NCBI RefSeq assembly: GCF_002846205.1
Contig: NZ_PHKV01000004.1
Location: forward strand, 406,074 to 470,073
Reading direction: 5' to 3'
Source of the DNA: Xanthomonas prunicola
GTDB lineage: Bacteria > Pseudomonadota > Gammaproteobacteria > Xanthomonadales > Xanthomonadaceae
DNA: 64,000 nt
Shown here: in pieces, positions 16,541 to 28,900 of the stretch
Layout of the letters: every line of letters starts with the position of its first letter
Position numbering within the stretch: the first letter of the stretch is position 1
Translations under genes and position numbers: made by a program
Notes under the pieces: generated by a model
What the model saw: only the letters and a program-made list of their open reading frames with translations
What the model was told of the DNA's origin: nothing
Databases searched by the model: none

Positions 16541-17107
16541 ATGCACGACCGATACCTGAGCGGCGACAAGCTTCATCTGGCCAAACTGCAAAGGGAGCGG
16601 CGGGCCACAATGCGCCGCATCGACTACATGCCCGGCCGGAGGGCGCTGGCGGTGTTCGAGGCGCGGCAGGCGCAGGAGCGGCCCCGCAGCATTGAGGCAA
16701 CCAATAGCGCGGTACTGGACGCCATCTTGATCGAGTGGGCCGAGCTGACCGGAGTAAAGTACAGCCAAGTAGGCCAGCCCAAAGCTACGGCCCCAACGCC
16801 GGAATTAACTGACCATTTCGCGCGGGCGCGTTTGACTTCGGCGCCACTGCCGGAATTAATGCTCCCATCGCGGGCGTGCGCGCATGCGTATGACTCCGGG
16901 CGAGCGGGAAACCAGAAGATCACCGCAAGGCCGTACCAGCGGGCCAACAAGTGCGGGGCAACTCGCCACCGCGACGGCCAGCCATGCCAGGCGAAGCCAG
17001 AGCCAGGCAAGCTCCGCTGCCGCTTCCATGGTGGGCGATCCACTGGCCCGAGAACCGATGAGGGCAAGGCGAAAGCACTTTCGAACTTGAAGCAGTACAA
17101 GGGCTAG
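16541..17107 (+). CDS. phage-type protein with Cys/His HGG-STGP motif
   Basis: A 188-residue protein starting at ATG 16541, with GGAGG 6 bases upstream. The N-terminal half is basic and helical. The C-terminal 55 residues carry a putative zinc-binding module: KCGATRHRDGQPCQ, GKLRCRFHGG, then STGPRTDEGKAKAL. This CGA(x)nPC(x)nCxxHGGxSTGP pattern is common in small phage and island proteins of unknown function. The mid-region is less GC-rich than the surrounding chromosome, with GGAATTAA twice (16801, 16853), consistent with foreign origin. Confidence 0.75.
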   Translation: MHDRYLSGDKLHLAKLQRERRATMRRIDYMPGRRALAVFEARQAQERPRSIEATNSAVLDAILIEWAELTGVKYSQVGQPKATAPTPELTDHFARARLTSAPLPELMLPSRACAHAYDSGRAGNQKITARPYQRANKCGATRHRDGQPCQAKPEPGKLRCRFHGGRSTGPRTDEGKAKALSNLKQYKG

Positions 17108-17193
17108 CCGGGGAGGCGAAAGTCGCTAATATGGATTCGCGGAGCCTGTTGGCCTGCTCGGAATGGCGGATCATCGCGGATATGGGGGCGGCA

Positions 17194-17691
17194 ATGTGGA
17201 AGGCGGTTTTTCTCATCATTGCTGGTTGGCTGCTGGCATCCGGCGTTGCCGAGGCTCAAACGGCAGTATTCAATTGCAAGAAGGAAGGCGAGCCAGTCAC
17301 CTACAGTACAAAGCCCCTCCCACCCGGCTGGAGTTGCCGGGCGATCATTGTGAATGATCCAAGATGGATCGAAATTGCGGAAACCGCAGATGGAGATCCC
17401 GTCCAAGTCGACTCGAAGACGATATCCAGATCACCAGGCATCACGACTGCCTGGATTCAGCAGTGGGGTGTTCACCTCATCGCAAGAACTGGGCAAGGGA
17501 CTCTGCAGCGAGTTGTGTCACGCATTGAGTTTGACTGCGCAAAGCGCACGGCAAAGCTGCTTATGAGCGTTGAGTACGCACTGGGCAACTCGAATGGCAC
17601 GTCTTCTGCCCCATTACGCCCTGCTGCATTGCCTGTCGTCCCCGGAACCGTGCAAGAAATCGAACTGGACACGCTTTGCAGCAAGCGCTGA
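17194..17691 (+). CDS. exported surface-adhesin E-like protein
   Basis: Likely cargo of the island. Read from ATG 17194 (MWKAVFLIIAGWLLASGVAEA), the protein starts with a typical signal peptide cleaved after AEA, leaving about 145 residues; two further ATGs upstream in frame are less plausible. The mature part has FNCKKEG, RSPGITTAWIQQWG, RIEFDCAKRTAKLLMSVEYA and PGTVQEIELDTLC. The order of conserved Cys (FDC, LC), the Y-x-x-G-N step and the PGT near the C-terminus matches the surface-adhesin protein E family of Haemophilus and relatives. Family proteins are often periplasmic or surface-attached; adhesion by this one is untested. Confidence 0.6.
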   Translation: MWKAVFLIIAGWLLASGVAEAQTAVFNCKKEGEPVTYSTKPLPPGWSCRAIIVNDPRWIEIAETADGDPVQVDSKTISRSPGITTAWIQQWGVHLIARTGQGTLQRVVSRIEFDCAKRTAKLLMSVEYALGNSNGTSSAPLRPAALPVVPGTVQEIELDTLCSKR

Positions 17692-17760
17692 ATAGCCCAT
17701 CGCCCAGCAACGTCTGGTCGGCTAAAGAGGGTCAATCCCAACTTTCTTCCGGGAAGCGGG

Positions 17761-17800
17761 GGGCCATCTGCAGGCGGGAACGGCTGCCTGCAGATGGCCC
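17761..17800. other. perfect 15-bp inverted repeat near island right end
   Basis: GGGCCATCTGCAGGC (17761-17775) and its exact reverse complement (17786-17800) flank a 10-base loop. There is no T run, so it is not a classical terminator. It lies just inside the right arm-type repeat. Confidence 0.7.
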
Positions 17801-17813
17801 AAGCGGCCACCTC

Positions 17814-17836
17814 GTGGCGGTAACTTTGGCGGTATC
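17814..17836 (+). repeat. right arm-type repeat (23 bp) of the island
   Basis: Matches 12637-12659 in 21 of 23 positions and holds two GGCGGTA units. It sits 48 bp before the right att site. See the left copy for the reasoning. Confidence 0.65.
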
Positions 17837-17883
17837 TTTCGGGCATCCTGCGCAGAATGGTTGATATCAATGGGTTTTCGTTG

Positions 17884-17898
17884 CCCACCTTCGCACCA
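17884..17898 (+). other. attR, imperfect copy of the tRNA-Leu 3' end
   Basis: CCCACCTTCGCACCA repeats the tRNA-Leu 3' end minus one G. A further TTCG matches 7 bases upstream. Directly downstream (17918-17951) is a hairpin ending in a T run, apparently the terminator that once followed tRNA-Leu. This supports the right border of a 5.4-kb element. Confidence 0.65.
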
Positions 17899-17917
17899 AG
17901 TTGTTGCAGTACCGGCG

Positions 17918-17951
17918 AAAGCCCTTCTGGAGAAATCCGGTGGGGCTTTTT
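17918..17951 (+). terminator. displaced tRNA-Leu terminator
   Basis: AAAGCCC and GGGGCTTTTT bracket a second pairing CTGGA/TCCGG with a GAAA loop. It lies 20 bp beyond attR, where a tRNA-Leu terminator would be if the island were absent. Confidence 0.6.
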
Positions 17952-18281
17952 GCTGTGTGCCGTTTCGGCAGGATGCAGGCCTCGATTGGCCTCGATGCGA
18001 TCGGCGACGCGGGTGACCTTCATTCGTCAGTTGGCAGTTGGCTGAGCACGGGCGGAGTGGGGGTCGTGGAGGTGCACGCGCTGTCGTCGCGAACCCTGTG
18101 GGCATGATGCGAACGCTTGTGTACCGAGTGTCCTCCATCGCCGCGCAACTGCATCGGATACACACTTGCCTCTGTGTGTGCACACGTGCAATGCAGTGCG
18201 CAGTCAATGGATGACGTTGCAGGCACGCAACCATCACGCGGCGTGCGTACCTTGGACGTCTCTTTTAAGCAGGTGGCCTCC

Positions 18282-18458
18282 ATGGACTTCGATCCTTCGC
18301 AGCAGCTGCGCATCCTGCGCGACATCCATGACACCAAGCCAGTCGCCGACGAAGAGGGAAACTGGGCGGTACGCGCCGGCTATGCCACGCAAGCCGAAGA
18401 TGGTGATATCGACCTGACGCACGAGGGCCGCAAGGCGCTGGATAGCGGGCAGGCCTGA
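18282..18458 (+). CDS. small acidic hypothetical protein
   Basis: Fifty-eight residues read from ATG 18282 (MDFDPSQQLRILRDIHDTKP), acidic, with no membrane segment. An AGGTGG precedes the ATG by 6 bases. The C-terminal half (GDIDLTHEGRKALDSGQ) has a winged-helix look: LTxxGRxxLxS is a common ending of small MarR/PadR-like domains. Function unknown. Confidence 0.5.
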   Translation: MDFDPSQQLRILRDIHDTKPVADEEGNWAVRAGYATQAEDGDIDLTHEGRKALDSGQA

Positions 18459-18716
18459 GGTGCTCTGCACAGTGCACCGCGTGGCTGGGGTGCATATCGA
18501 ACGGAGGCTTTCTTCATCGCGATAGCGTGCGGTGCGAGCCTGCGTCGCGCTAGAGCGCAGTGTGAGGTCCACAGACCAGGCCTACAATGCAGCGGCTTGC
18601 GAGTGCTTAGCGGGGTGTTGCATGCAAGTTGCACAACTGGCAAGCATTTGCACGCCTACTGGTCCCGTCCTGCAATTGCCGCAACGTTCGTCCGGGACGG
18701 AGGTCGAGGCAAAAAC

Positions 18717-18743
18717 AAAAAAGCCCCGGCAGTGCCGGGGCTT
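18717..18743 (-). terminator. terminator of tRNA-Ala/tRNA-Glu cassette, copy 1
   Basis: Read on the minus strand: GCCCCGGC, a 3-base loop, GCCGGGGC, then six T. It lies 10 bases after tRNA-Glu. An identical copy is at 19940-19966. Confidence 0.9.
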
Positions 18744-18752
18744 TCAGATGAT

Positions 18753-18828
18753 TGGCGTCCCCACGGGGATTCGAACCCCGGTGTCCACCGTGAAAGGGTG
18801 GTGTCCTAGGCCTCTAGACGATGGGGAC
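18753..18828 (-). tRNA. tRNA-Glu (TTC), copy 1
   Basis: Acceptor GTCCCCA, anticodon stem CCACC/GGTGG framing loop CTTTCAC, anticodon TTC, T loop GGTTCGAATCC and encoded CCA. It follows tRNA-Ala in the same transcript and is identical to the copy at 19976-20051. Confidence 0.97.
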
Positions 18829-18875
18829 GCGTATCAAAACCTCGTTGTCCATTCCAGACGGCCTAATGTCTGGAG

Positions 18876-18951
18876 TGGTGGAGCCAGGCGGGATCGAACC
18901 GCCGACCTCCTGCATGCCATGCAGGCGCTCTCCCAGCTGAGCTATGGCCCC
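18876..18951 (-). tRNA. tRNA-Ala (GGC), copy 1
   Basis: Acceptor GGGGCCA with TGGCTCC, anticodon stem CCTGC/GCAGG framing ATGGCAT, anticodon GGC and encoded CCA. First gene of the two-tRNA cassette; identical to 20099-20174. Confidence 0.97.
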
Positions 18952-19467
18952 GCGTTGCTGCGAGCCGGCAATCATAGCGAACTCATCGCCGTTTGCAAAG
19001 CAATGTTGCAACTTTTTTGCCGTACGCGGTGAGGCGCAGTGACACGGCTTCTGAAACGCCTGCGCCTGGTTGGGCGAGGTGGGCGCACGCCTTGCGCGTT
19101 CGAGCGCCGCAATGGATTACGCATGCACGCGATCGCTTGCGGCACTTGGCCGGCACGCCCTGCGCATTTGAGTTGCGACTCGCCGGGCGCGGGTGTCGTG
19201 GCAAGGGCGCGCGGCCCCTGATGCAGTGCGTCCTTGCTGGTGCGCGTTGCGTTCAACAGGTGCGGTGGCGAGATGCGACTTCGTCAGTGCGCCGCGCTTC
19301 ACGACAAAAGTGTGCACCAATTGTCATGACTCTTTTTTGCTAGTACACCGGCGAACTTGACGATCTTTTTTGCGAATGCATCAGGGATATCGCTGTATTG
19401 GTCATGATGCGACGTGTCGAAATCATTAGGCTTTGCGCGGCCTAGGGCCTAGGGCCGAGAACGAGGC
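18952..19467. other. intergenic spacer between the tRNA cassettes
   Basis: No gene is supported. An imperfect short repeat is visible: GCACGCCTTGCGCGTTCGAG at 19085 and a similar CACGCCCTGCGCATTTGAG at 19154. The part 19310-19380 is AT-richer with two CTTTTTTGC motifs. Confidence 0.4.
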
Positions 19468-19890
19468 TTGAGTGATCTTGATGTGGTGCTGTTTCGCCAC
19501 GCCCGCCCGCTGGCTGATGCGTACTACAGCTTGCGCGTGCGGGCTGGACTCAGCGCAAAGACAGTCGATGCGGTTGAGCGCGCACTGGCGAGCACGCTGT
19601 TCGGCGTCTTCGGCTCCTCCAACGATGCGTTGGTGGCGATGGGGTGCATCATCGCTGATGGCGGTTGCCACTGCAGGTCTGTGACGTTGCGGTACATCCG
19701 CGTTGGCAGGGGCGCGGTCTGGGCAAGGAAGTGATGCAGCAGCTGCTGAGCGACTGGATGCAGGCGAATGTGCCGCCTTCTGCGGAAGTCAGCGTGCTCG
19801 CCAGCAGGGCGACGCACCCGTTGTGCGCGCGATACGGTTTTGTCCCAACGTCCTCATCGGCATGCGCCGTCGCTTCTGATTCGCCGGATG
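19468..19890 (+). pseudogene. frameshifted GNAT-family N-acetyltransferase
   Basis: Two frames together spell an acetyltransferase. The first (19468 to about 19672) gives RPLADAYYSLRVRAGLS, then TLFGVFGSSNDALVAMGCII, then ADGGCH. The second (from about 19668) continues QVCDVAVHPRWQGRGLGKEV, then MQQLLSDWMQANVPPSAEVS and CARYGFVPTSS. QGRGLGKEV is the acetyl-CoA-binding motif A. A one-base loss near CACTGCAGGTC explains the break. The C-terminus also decays after residue 130 or so and runs into the second tRNA cassette without a natural stop. The gene is very likely inactive. Confidence 0.8.
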
Positions 19891-19939
19891 GGCGAGGCAG
19901 GTACGCCATCGGGCACTGCGATAGGGCTGCATCATTCAA

Positions 19940-19966
19940 AAAAAAGCCCCGGCAGTGCCGGGGCTT
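19940..19966 (-). terminator. terminator of tRNA-Ala/tRNA-Glu cassette, copy 2
   Basis: Same GCCCCGGC/GCCGGGGC hairpin as copy 1, here with an eight-T run on the minus strand. Confidence 0.9.
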
Positions 19967-19975
19967 TCAGATGAT

Positions 19976-20051
19976 TGGCGTCCCCACGGGGATTCGAACC
20001 CCGGTGTCCACCGTGAAAGGGTGGTGTCCTAGGCCTCTAGACGATGGGGAC
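19976..20051 (-). tRNA. tRNA-Glu (TTC), copy 2
   Basis: Identical to 18753-18828; anticodon TTC, encoded CCA. Confidence 0.97.
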
Positions 20052-20098
20052 GCGTATCAAAACCTCGTTGTCCATTCCAGACGGCCTAATGTCTGGAG

Positions 20099-20174
20099 TG
20101 GTGGAGCCAGGCGGGATCGAACCGCCGACCTCCTGCATGCCATGCAGGCGCTCTCCCAGCTGAGCTATGGCCCC
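20099..20174 (-). tRNA. tRNA-Ala (GGC), copy 2
   Basis: Identical to 18876-18951; anticodon GGC, encoded CCA. Confidence 0.97.
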
Positions 20175-20266
20175 ACGAAACTGAGAACGAAATGATAGCG
20201 GCCTGTTAATGTTCGCGCAAGCGCTTTTTCATTCCGAATGAGACTGGCGCGGGGCGCATGGTGCGA

Positions 20267-20728
20267 TCATTTGATGCCGTGCAGATCGCGCAATTGGGTC
20301 TGACGTGCGCCGAAATACGCCGCCAGGTCGGCGATGTCCTGATCGCTCAATGCGGTTGCCTGCGCGGTCATCAATGGATGCTGACGGTCGCCGCTGCGGT
20401 ACGCCTGCAGCGCATGCGCCAGGTAGTCGCCGTATTGGCCGCCAAGTTTGGGATAGCTGGGATCGATCGGCGCATTGCCATCGGCGCCGTGGCAGTCCAC
20501 GCAGCTTTGCCCGGTGGCCTTGCCCTTGGCATGCGCGAGTTTGTCGCCGGCGTCGGCGCGGCCGGTAGGCAGACCTGCCGACGAGCCGGAGCCATGCTCG
20601 CCGCTGGCGTGGCCGGGATCGCCGGCGGAGTGGTCGGTGGATTCGACCTGGGATTGGGAACAGGCCGCCATCATCAAGGCAACGACCAGGGCGATGGCTA
20701 GACGCGGAGCGTGCAGGGCGTTCGGCAT
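20267..20728 (-). CDS. c-type cytochrome, probable lipoprotein
   Basis: A 153-residue class I cytochrome c. The N-terminus is hydrophobic and ends in MMAAC, so Cys23 may be lipidated and anchor the protein to a membrane on the periplasmic side. A low-complexity His/Gly/Ser linker follows (residues 30-60). Haem attachment is CVDCH (76-80), with a probable Met ligand in HPLMTAQA and a typical last helix (LSDQDIADLAAYF). It resembles cytochrome c4/c5-type electron carriers. It lies 8 bp downstream of a second cytochrome gene with the same HPxMxAQA and SxQDIADxxAxF motifs, so the two probably arose by duplication. Confidence 0.9.
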   Translation of the reverse strand: MPNALHAPRLAIALVVALMMAACSQSQVESTDHSAGDPGHASGEHGSGSSAGLPTGRADAGDKLAHAKGKATGQSCVDCHGADGNAPIDPSYPKLGGQYGDYLAHALQAYRSGDRQHPLMTAQATALSDQDIADLAAYFGARQTQLRDLHGIK

Positions 20729-20736
20729 GTGGGCGC

Positions 20737-21129
20737 TTACTTGAGGGTGGACAGGAAGGCGGAGATGTCGGCGATGTCCTGCTCGGAGAAGCTCTGCGCC
20801 TGTGCCTGCATGGTCGGATGTTTGCGCTTGCCTTGGCGATATTCGGTCAGCGCCTGGGTCAGATACTGGCTAGTCTGGCCCCCGATCTTGGGCACGCGAT
20901 AACTGGGATACGCGTTCTTATAACCGGTCACGCCGTGGCAGCCCTGACAGGTGTAAGCGAGCAGGCGTCCATTGGACGGATTGCCGGTCGGCGCGGCGGG
21001 TGTCGCCGCCACGGCAGCGGGCGCCGGCGTGGCCGGAGCTGCAGGTGTGGCTGACGGTGTTGCTGATGCGCCCCCAAACGGCAGGAAGACGACCAGAGCG
21101 AGACAAGCGGCGAGCGGCTGCGGGCGCAT
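20737..21129 (-). CDS. periplasmic c-type cytochrome
   Basis: A 130-residue class I cytochrome c read from ATG 21129 (MRPQPLAACLALVVFLPFGG), which gives a clean signal peptide; the open frame extends to 21279 but the extra residues are not signal-like. An Ala/Pro/Thr linker precedes the haem site CQGCH. The C-terminal part (KHPTMQAQAQ, then FSEQDIADISAFL) parallels the neighbouring cytochrome. Together they may act as a diheme-like pair for a terminal oxidase or another periplasmic electron acceptor. The operon is divergent from the efflux genes, sharing a 204-bp upstream region. Confidence 0.9.
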   Translation of the reverse strand: MRPQPLAACLALVVFLPFGGASATPSATPAAPATPAPAAVAATPAAPTGNPSNGRLLAYTCQGCHGVTGYKNAYPSYRVPKIGGQTSQYLTQALTEYRQGKRKHPTMQAQAQSFSEQDIADISAFLSTLK

Positions 21130-21333
21130 GGTTTCGTATCCGGAAGACTGATTGAGCGTCCGCACGTGGGGGCGTGACGGAACCGGACCGAGTATGCCTG
21201 CGATTTGGCGCGGCGGAAACCGGGTGAATAGGCCAACTTGAACAGACCATGACCTTTGGCGCATTGGCGACATGTGCATTTGGGTGGTCTACTTGCCTAC
21301 AACACCTGTTCACGCATCCACTAGGACACGACG

Positions 21334-22463
21334 ATGTCGCCACTCTCCTTTTTGCCGGGCCGCAGCGGAACCTGCGCCGCTGCATTGTTGATCACCACGA
21401 GCCTGCTTCTGGGCGGTTGCAAGGCAGGAGCGGGCGAGGCCAAAGCCGCCGAGGAAAAGAAGGCAGTGGATGCGGTGCCGGTGGAAATCGCCAAGGCCGC
21501 GCGCCGTGCGGTGGCCGCCAGTTATACCGGCACCGCTGCGCTGGAGCCGCGCGCCGAAGCGCAAGTGGTGGCCAAGACCTCAGGCGTTGCGTTGTCGGTG
21601 ATGGTGGAAGAAGGGCAGAAGGTATCTGCCGGCCAGGCGCTGGTGCGGCTGGATCCGGATCGGGCGCATCTAGCGGTGGCGCAAAGCGAAGCGCAACTGC
21701 GCAAACTGGAAAACAGCTATCGCCGCGCCACCCAGTTGGTGGGGCAGCAATTGGTCAGCGCCGCAGATGTGGACCAGCTCAAGTTCGATGTGGAAAACAG
21801 CCGTGCGCAGCATCGCTTGGCATCGCTGGAGTTGTCCTACACCACGGTGCAGGCGCCGATTTCCGGCGTGATCGCCTCGCGTTCGATCAAGACGGGCAAC
21901 TTCGTGCAGATCAACACGCCGATCTTCCGCATCGTCGACGATTCGCAGCTGGAGGCCACGCTCAACGTCCCCGAGCGCGAACTGGCCACGCTTAAATCCG
22001 GCCAGCCGGTGACCTTGCTGGCCGATGCGCTGCCTGGCCAGCAATTCGTGGGCAAGGTGGACCGCATTGCGCCAGTGGTGGATTCGGGCAGCGGCACGTT
22101 TCGTGTGGTGTGCGCGTTCGGCCAGGGGGCCGAAGCGTTGCAGCCGGGCATGTTCGGGCGCATCCGCATCGACTACGACCAGCGCAAGGACGCGTTGGTG
22201 ATCCCCCGCCTGGCGCTGTTGGACGATGGCGAACCGGCAGTCTTCGTGGTGCGCAATGGCAAGGCCAGCCGCGTGCCGGTGAAGCTGGGCTATGCCGAAG
22301 GGCCGTGGCTGGAAGTGCGCCAGGGCCTGAAGGAAGGCGACCAAGTCGTGACCGCCGGCAAGGTGGCGCTACGCGACGGCACTGCCGTGCAGGTGATCGG
22401 CCAGCCCGATCGCAAGCCGGTCGCGACCAAGGCCGCTGCGCCCGCGCACGATGAGACGCACGC

Positions 22464-22467
<4 letters not shown>
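21334..22467 (+). CDS. RND efflux membrane fusion lipoprotein
   Basis: Periplasmic adaptor of a tripartite efflux pump, 377 residues. The signal sequence ends in LLLGGC, so Cys29 is the probable lipid anchor. The usual order follows: a lipoyl half (AQVVAKTSGVALSVMVEEGQ), a helical hairpin (LRKLENSYRRATQL onwards), the second lipoyl half (TTVQAPISGVIASRSIKTGN), beta-barrel and membrane-proximal domains. It overlaps the first permease gene by 4 bp. No outer-membrane channel gene is in the cluster, so a TolC-type protein encoded elsewhere must complete the pump. Confidence 0.94.
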
Positions 22468-25972
<3,505 letters not shown>

Positions 25973-25976
<4 letters not shown>

Positions 25977-28900
25977 GCGTTGCCGCCTTCAGCATCCGTC
26001 GGCCGGTCACCACCATCATGTGCTTCGTGTCGCTGGTGGTGGTGGGCTTGATCGCCGCCTTTCGCCTGCCGTTGGAGGCGTTGCCGGATATCTCGGCGCC
26101 GTTCCTGTTCGTGCAATTGCCGTATACCGGTTCCACGCCGGACGAAGTGGAACGCAACCTGGTGCGGCCGGCCGAAGAAGCCTTGGCCACGATGACCGGC
26201 ATCAAGCGCATGCGCTCGACCGCCACCGCCGATGGCGCCAATATCTTCATCGAGTTCTCCGACTGGGACCGCGATATCGCCATTGCCGCATCGGATGCGC
26301 GCGAGCGGCTGGATGCCATCCGCGACGATTTTCCGGACGATCTGCAGCGCTTCCACATCTACAAATGGTCCAGCAGCGACGAACCGGTGCTGAAGGTGCG
26401 CCTGGCCAGCCAGACCGATCTGACCGGCGCGTACGACATGCTCGACCGCGAGTTCAAGCGGCGCATCGAACGCATTCCCGGCGTGGCGAAGGTCGAAATT
26501 TCCGGCGCCCCGCCCAACGAGGTGGAGATCGCCATCGCGCCGGATCGCCTCACCGCGCACGATCTCAGCCTCAACGACCTGAGCGAGCGGCTGGGCAAGC
26601 TCAATTTCTCGGTGTCCGCCGGGCAGATCGACGACAACGGGCAGCGCATCCGCGTGCAGCCGATCGGCGAGTTACGCGATCTGCAGGAGCTGCGTGAGCT
26701 CGTACTCAATGCCAAGGGCCTGCGTCTGGGCGATATTGCGCAGGTTCGCCTCAAGCCCACGCGCATGAACTACGGGCGCCGGCTGGACGGGCGCCCGGCG
26801 ATCGGCCTGGATGTCTACAAGGAGCGCAGCGCCAATCTGGTGGAAGTGTCCAAGGCTGCGCTGAAAGAGGTCGAAGACATTCGCGCCGAGCCTGCGATGC
26901 GCGATGTGCAGATCAAGGTCATCGACAACCAGGGCAAGGCGGTGACCTCGTCGCTGGCGGAACTGGCCGAAGCCGGCGCGGTGGGCCTGCTGTTGTCGAT
27001 CACCGTGCTGTTCTTCTTCCTGCGGCATTGGCCATCGACGTTGATGGTGACGCTGGCGATCCCGATCTGCTTTGCGATCACGCTGGGCTTCATGTACTTC
27101 GTCGGCGTCACGCTCAACATCCTGACCATGATGGGCCTGCTGCTGGCGGTCGGCATGCTGGTCGACAACGCGGTGGTGGTGGTGGAAAGCATCTACCAGG
27201 AACGCGAGCGCATGCCCGGTCAACCGCAGCTGGCGGCCTTGCTCGGCACGCGCAGCGTGGCGATCGCGCTCAGCGCCGGCACCTTGTGCCATTGCATCGT
27301 GTTTGTGCCGAACCTGTTCGGCGAGACCAACAACATCTCCATCTTCATGGCGCAGATCGCGATCACCATTTCGGTCTCGCTGCTGGCCTCGTGGCTGGTG
27401 GCGATCAGCCTGATTCCGATGTTGTCGGCGCGCATGAAGACGCCGCCGATGGTGAGCTCCGAGCGCGGCGTGATTGCGCGGCTGCAGCGCCGTTACGCCA
27501 CGGTATTGGCATGGACGCTGGCCCATCGCGGCTGGAGCGTGGCCGGCATCGTGTTGGTCAGTGCGATCAGCCTGGTGCCGATGAAGTTGACCAAGGTCGA
27601 CATGTTCGGCGGCGATGGCGGCAACGAGGCGTTCATCCAGTATCAGTGGAAAGGCTCGTACACGCATGAGCAGATGGGGGAGGAGGTGGGGCGGGTCGAG
27701 CATTACCTGCAGGCCAATCGCGACAACTACCACATCACCCAGATCTATTCGTGGTTCAGCGAAGCGGAAGGCGGCAGCACCACCGTGACTTTCGACGCGG
27801 GCAAGGTCAAGGAGCTGCCGCCGTTGCTGGAACAGATCCGCAAGGCCTTGCCGCGCTCGGCGCGTGCGGACTACAGCATCGGCAATCAGGGCGATGGCGG
27901 CAGCGGCAATCAAGGCGTACAGGTGCAGTTGGTCGGCGATTCGACCCAGGCCTTGCAGGCCCTGGCCGACGACGTGATGCCGCTGCTGGCGCAGCGCAAG
28001 GAATTGCGCGACGTGCATGTGGATACCGGCGATCGCACCAGCGAGCTGGCGATCCGGGTCGACCGCGAGCGTGCGGCGGCCTTCGGGTTCAGTGCGGAGC
28101 AGGTGGCCAGTTTCGTGGGTCTGGCATTGCGCGGTACGCCGTTGCGCGAATTCCGCCGCGGCGACAACGAGGTACCGGTGTGGGTGCGCTTTGCCGGCGC
28201 CGAACAGAGCAAGCCGGAAGATCTGGCCAGCTTCACGGTACGCACCAAGGATGGCCGCAGCGTGCCGTTGCTGAGCCTGGTGGACGTGCAGATTCGCCCG
28301 GCCGCCACCCAGATCGGGCGTACCAATCGCCAGACCACCTTGACCATCAAGGCCAACCTGGCCGAAAAAGTCACCGTGCCGGAAGCACGCGCGGCGATGG
28401 AAAAGCCGCTCAAGGCGATGAGTTTCCCGGCCGGCTACAGCTACACCTTCGACGGCGGCGATTACCAGAACGACGGCGAGGCAATGAACCAGATGGTGTT
28501 CAATCTGGTGATCGCGCTGGTGATGATCTACGTGGTGATGGCGGCGGTGTTCGAATCGCTGCTGTTCCCGGCAGCCATCATGAGCGGCGTGCTGTTTTCG
28601 ATCTTCGGGGTGTTCTGGCTGTTCTGGATCACCGGTACCTCGTTCGGGATCATGTCCTTCATCGGCATCCTGGTGCTGATGGGCGTAGTGGTGAACAACG
28701 GCATCGTGATGATCGAGCACATCAACAATCTGCGTCGCCGCGGCATGGGCCGTACGCAGGCGCTGGTGGAAGGCTCACGCGAGCGCTTGCGCCCGATCAT
28801 GATGACGATGGGCACCGCGATCCTGGCGATGGTGCCGATCTCGCTGACCAGCACCACAATGTTCAGCGACGGCCCGCCGTACTTCCCGATGGCGCGCGCC

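Larger units (their letters stand above)
18717..18951. repeat. 235-bp direct repeat, copy 1
   Basis: Contains terminator, tRNA-Glu, a 47-bp spacer and tRNA-Ala. I find no difference from 19940-20174. The match starts in the A run before the terminator and ends exactly at the first base of tRNA-Ala; flanks differ, so each copy must have its own promoter. Confidence 0.93.
19940..20174. repeat. 235-bp direct repeat, copy 2
   Basis: Copy of 18717-18951 displaced by 1223 bp, with terminator, tRNA-Glu and tRNA-Ala. No sequence difference seen. Confidence 0.93.

Noticed and set aside
18532..20195. Open frames of 166 and 176 residues over the two tRNA cassettes with near-identical C-termini.
   Set aside because: The shared part is the translated 235-bp tRNA/terminator repeat; the frames are by-products of tRNA genes on the other strand.
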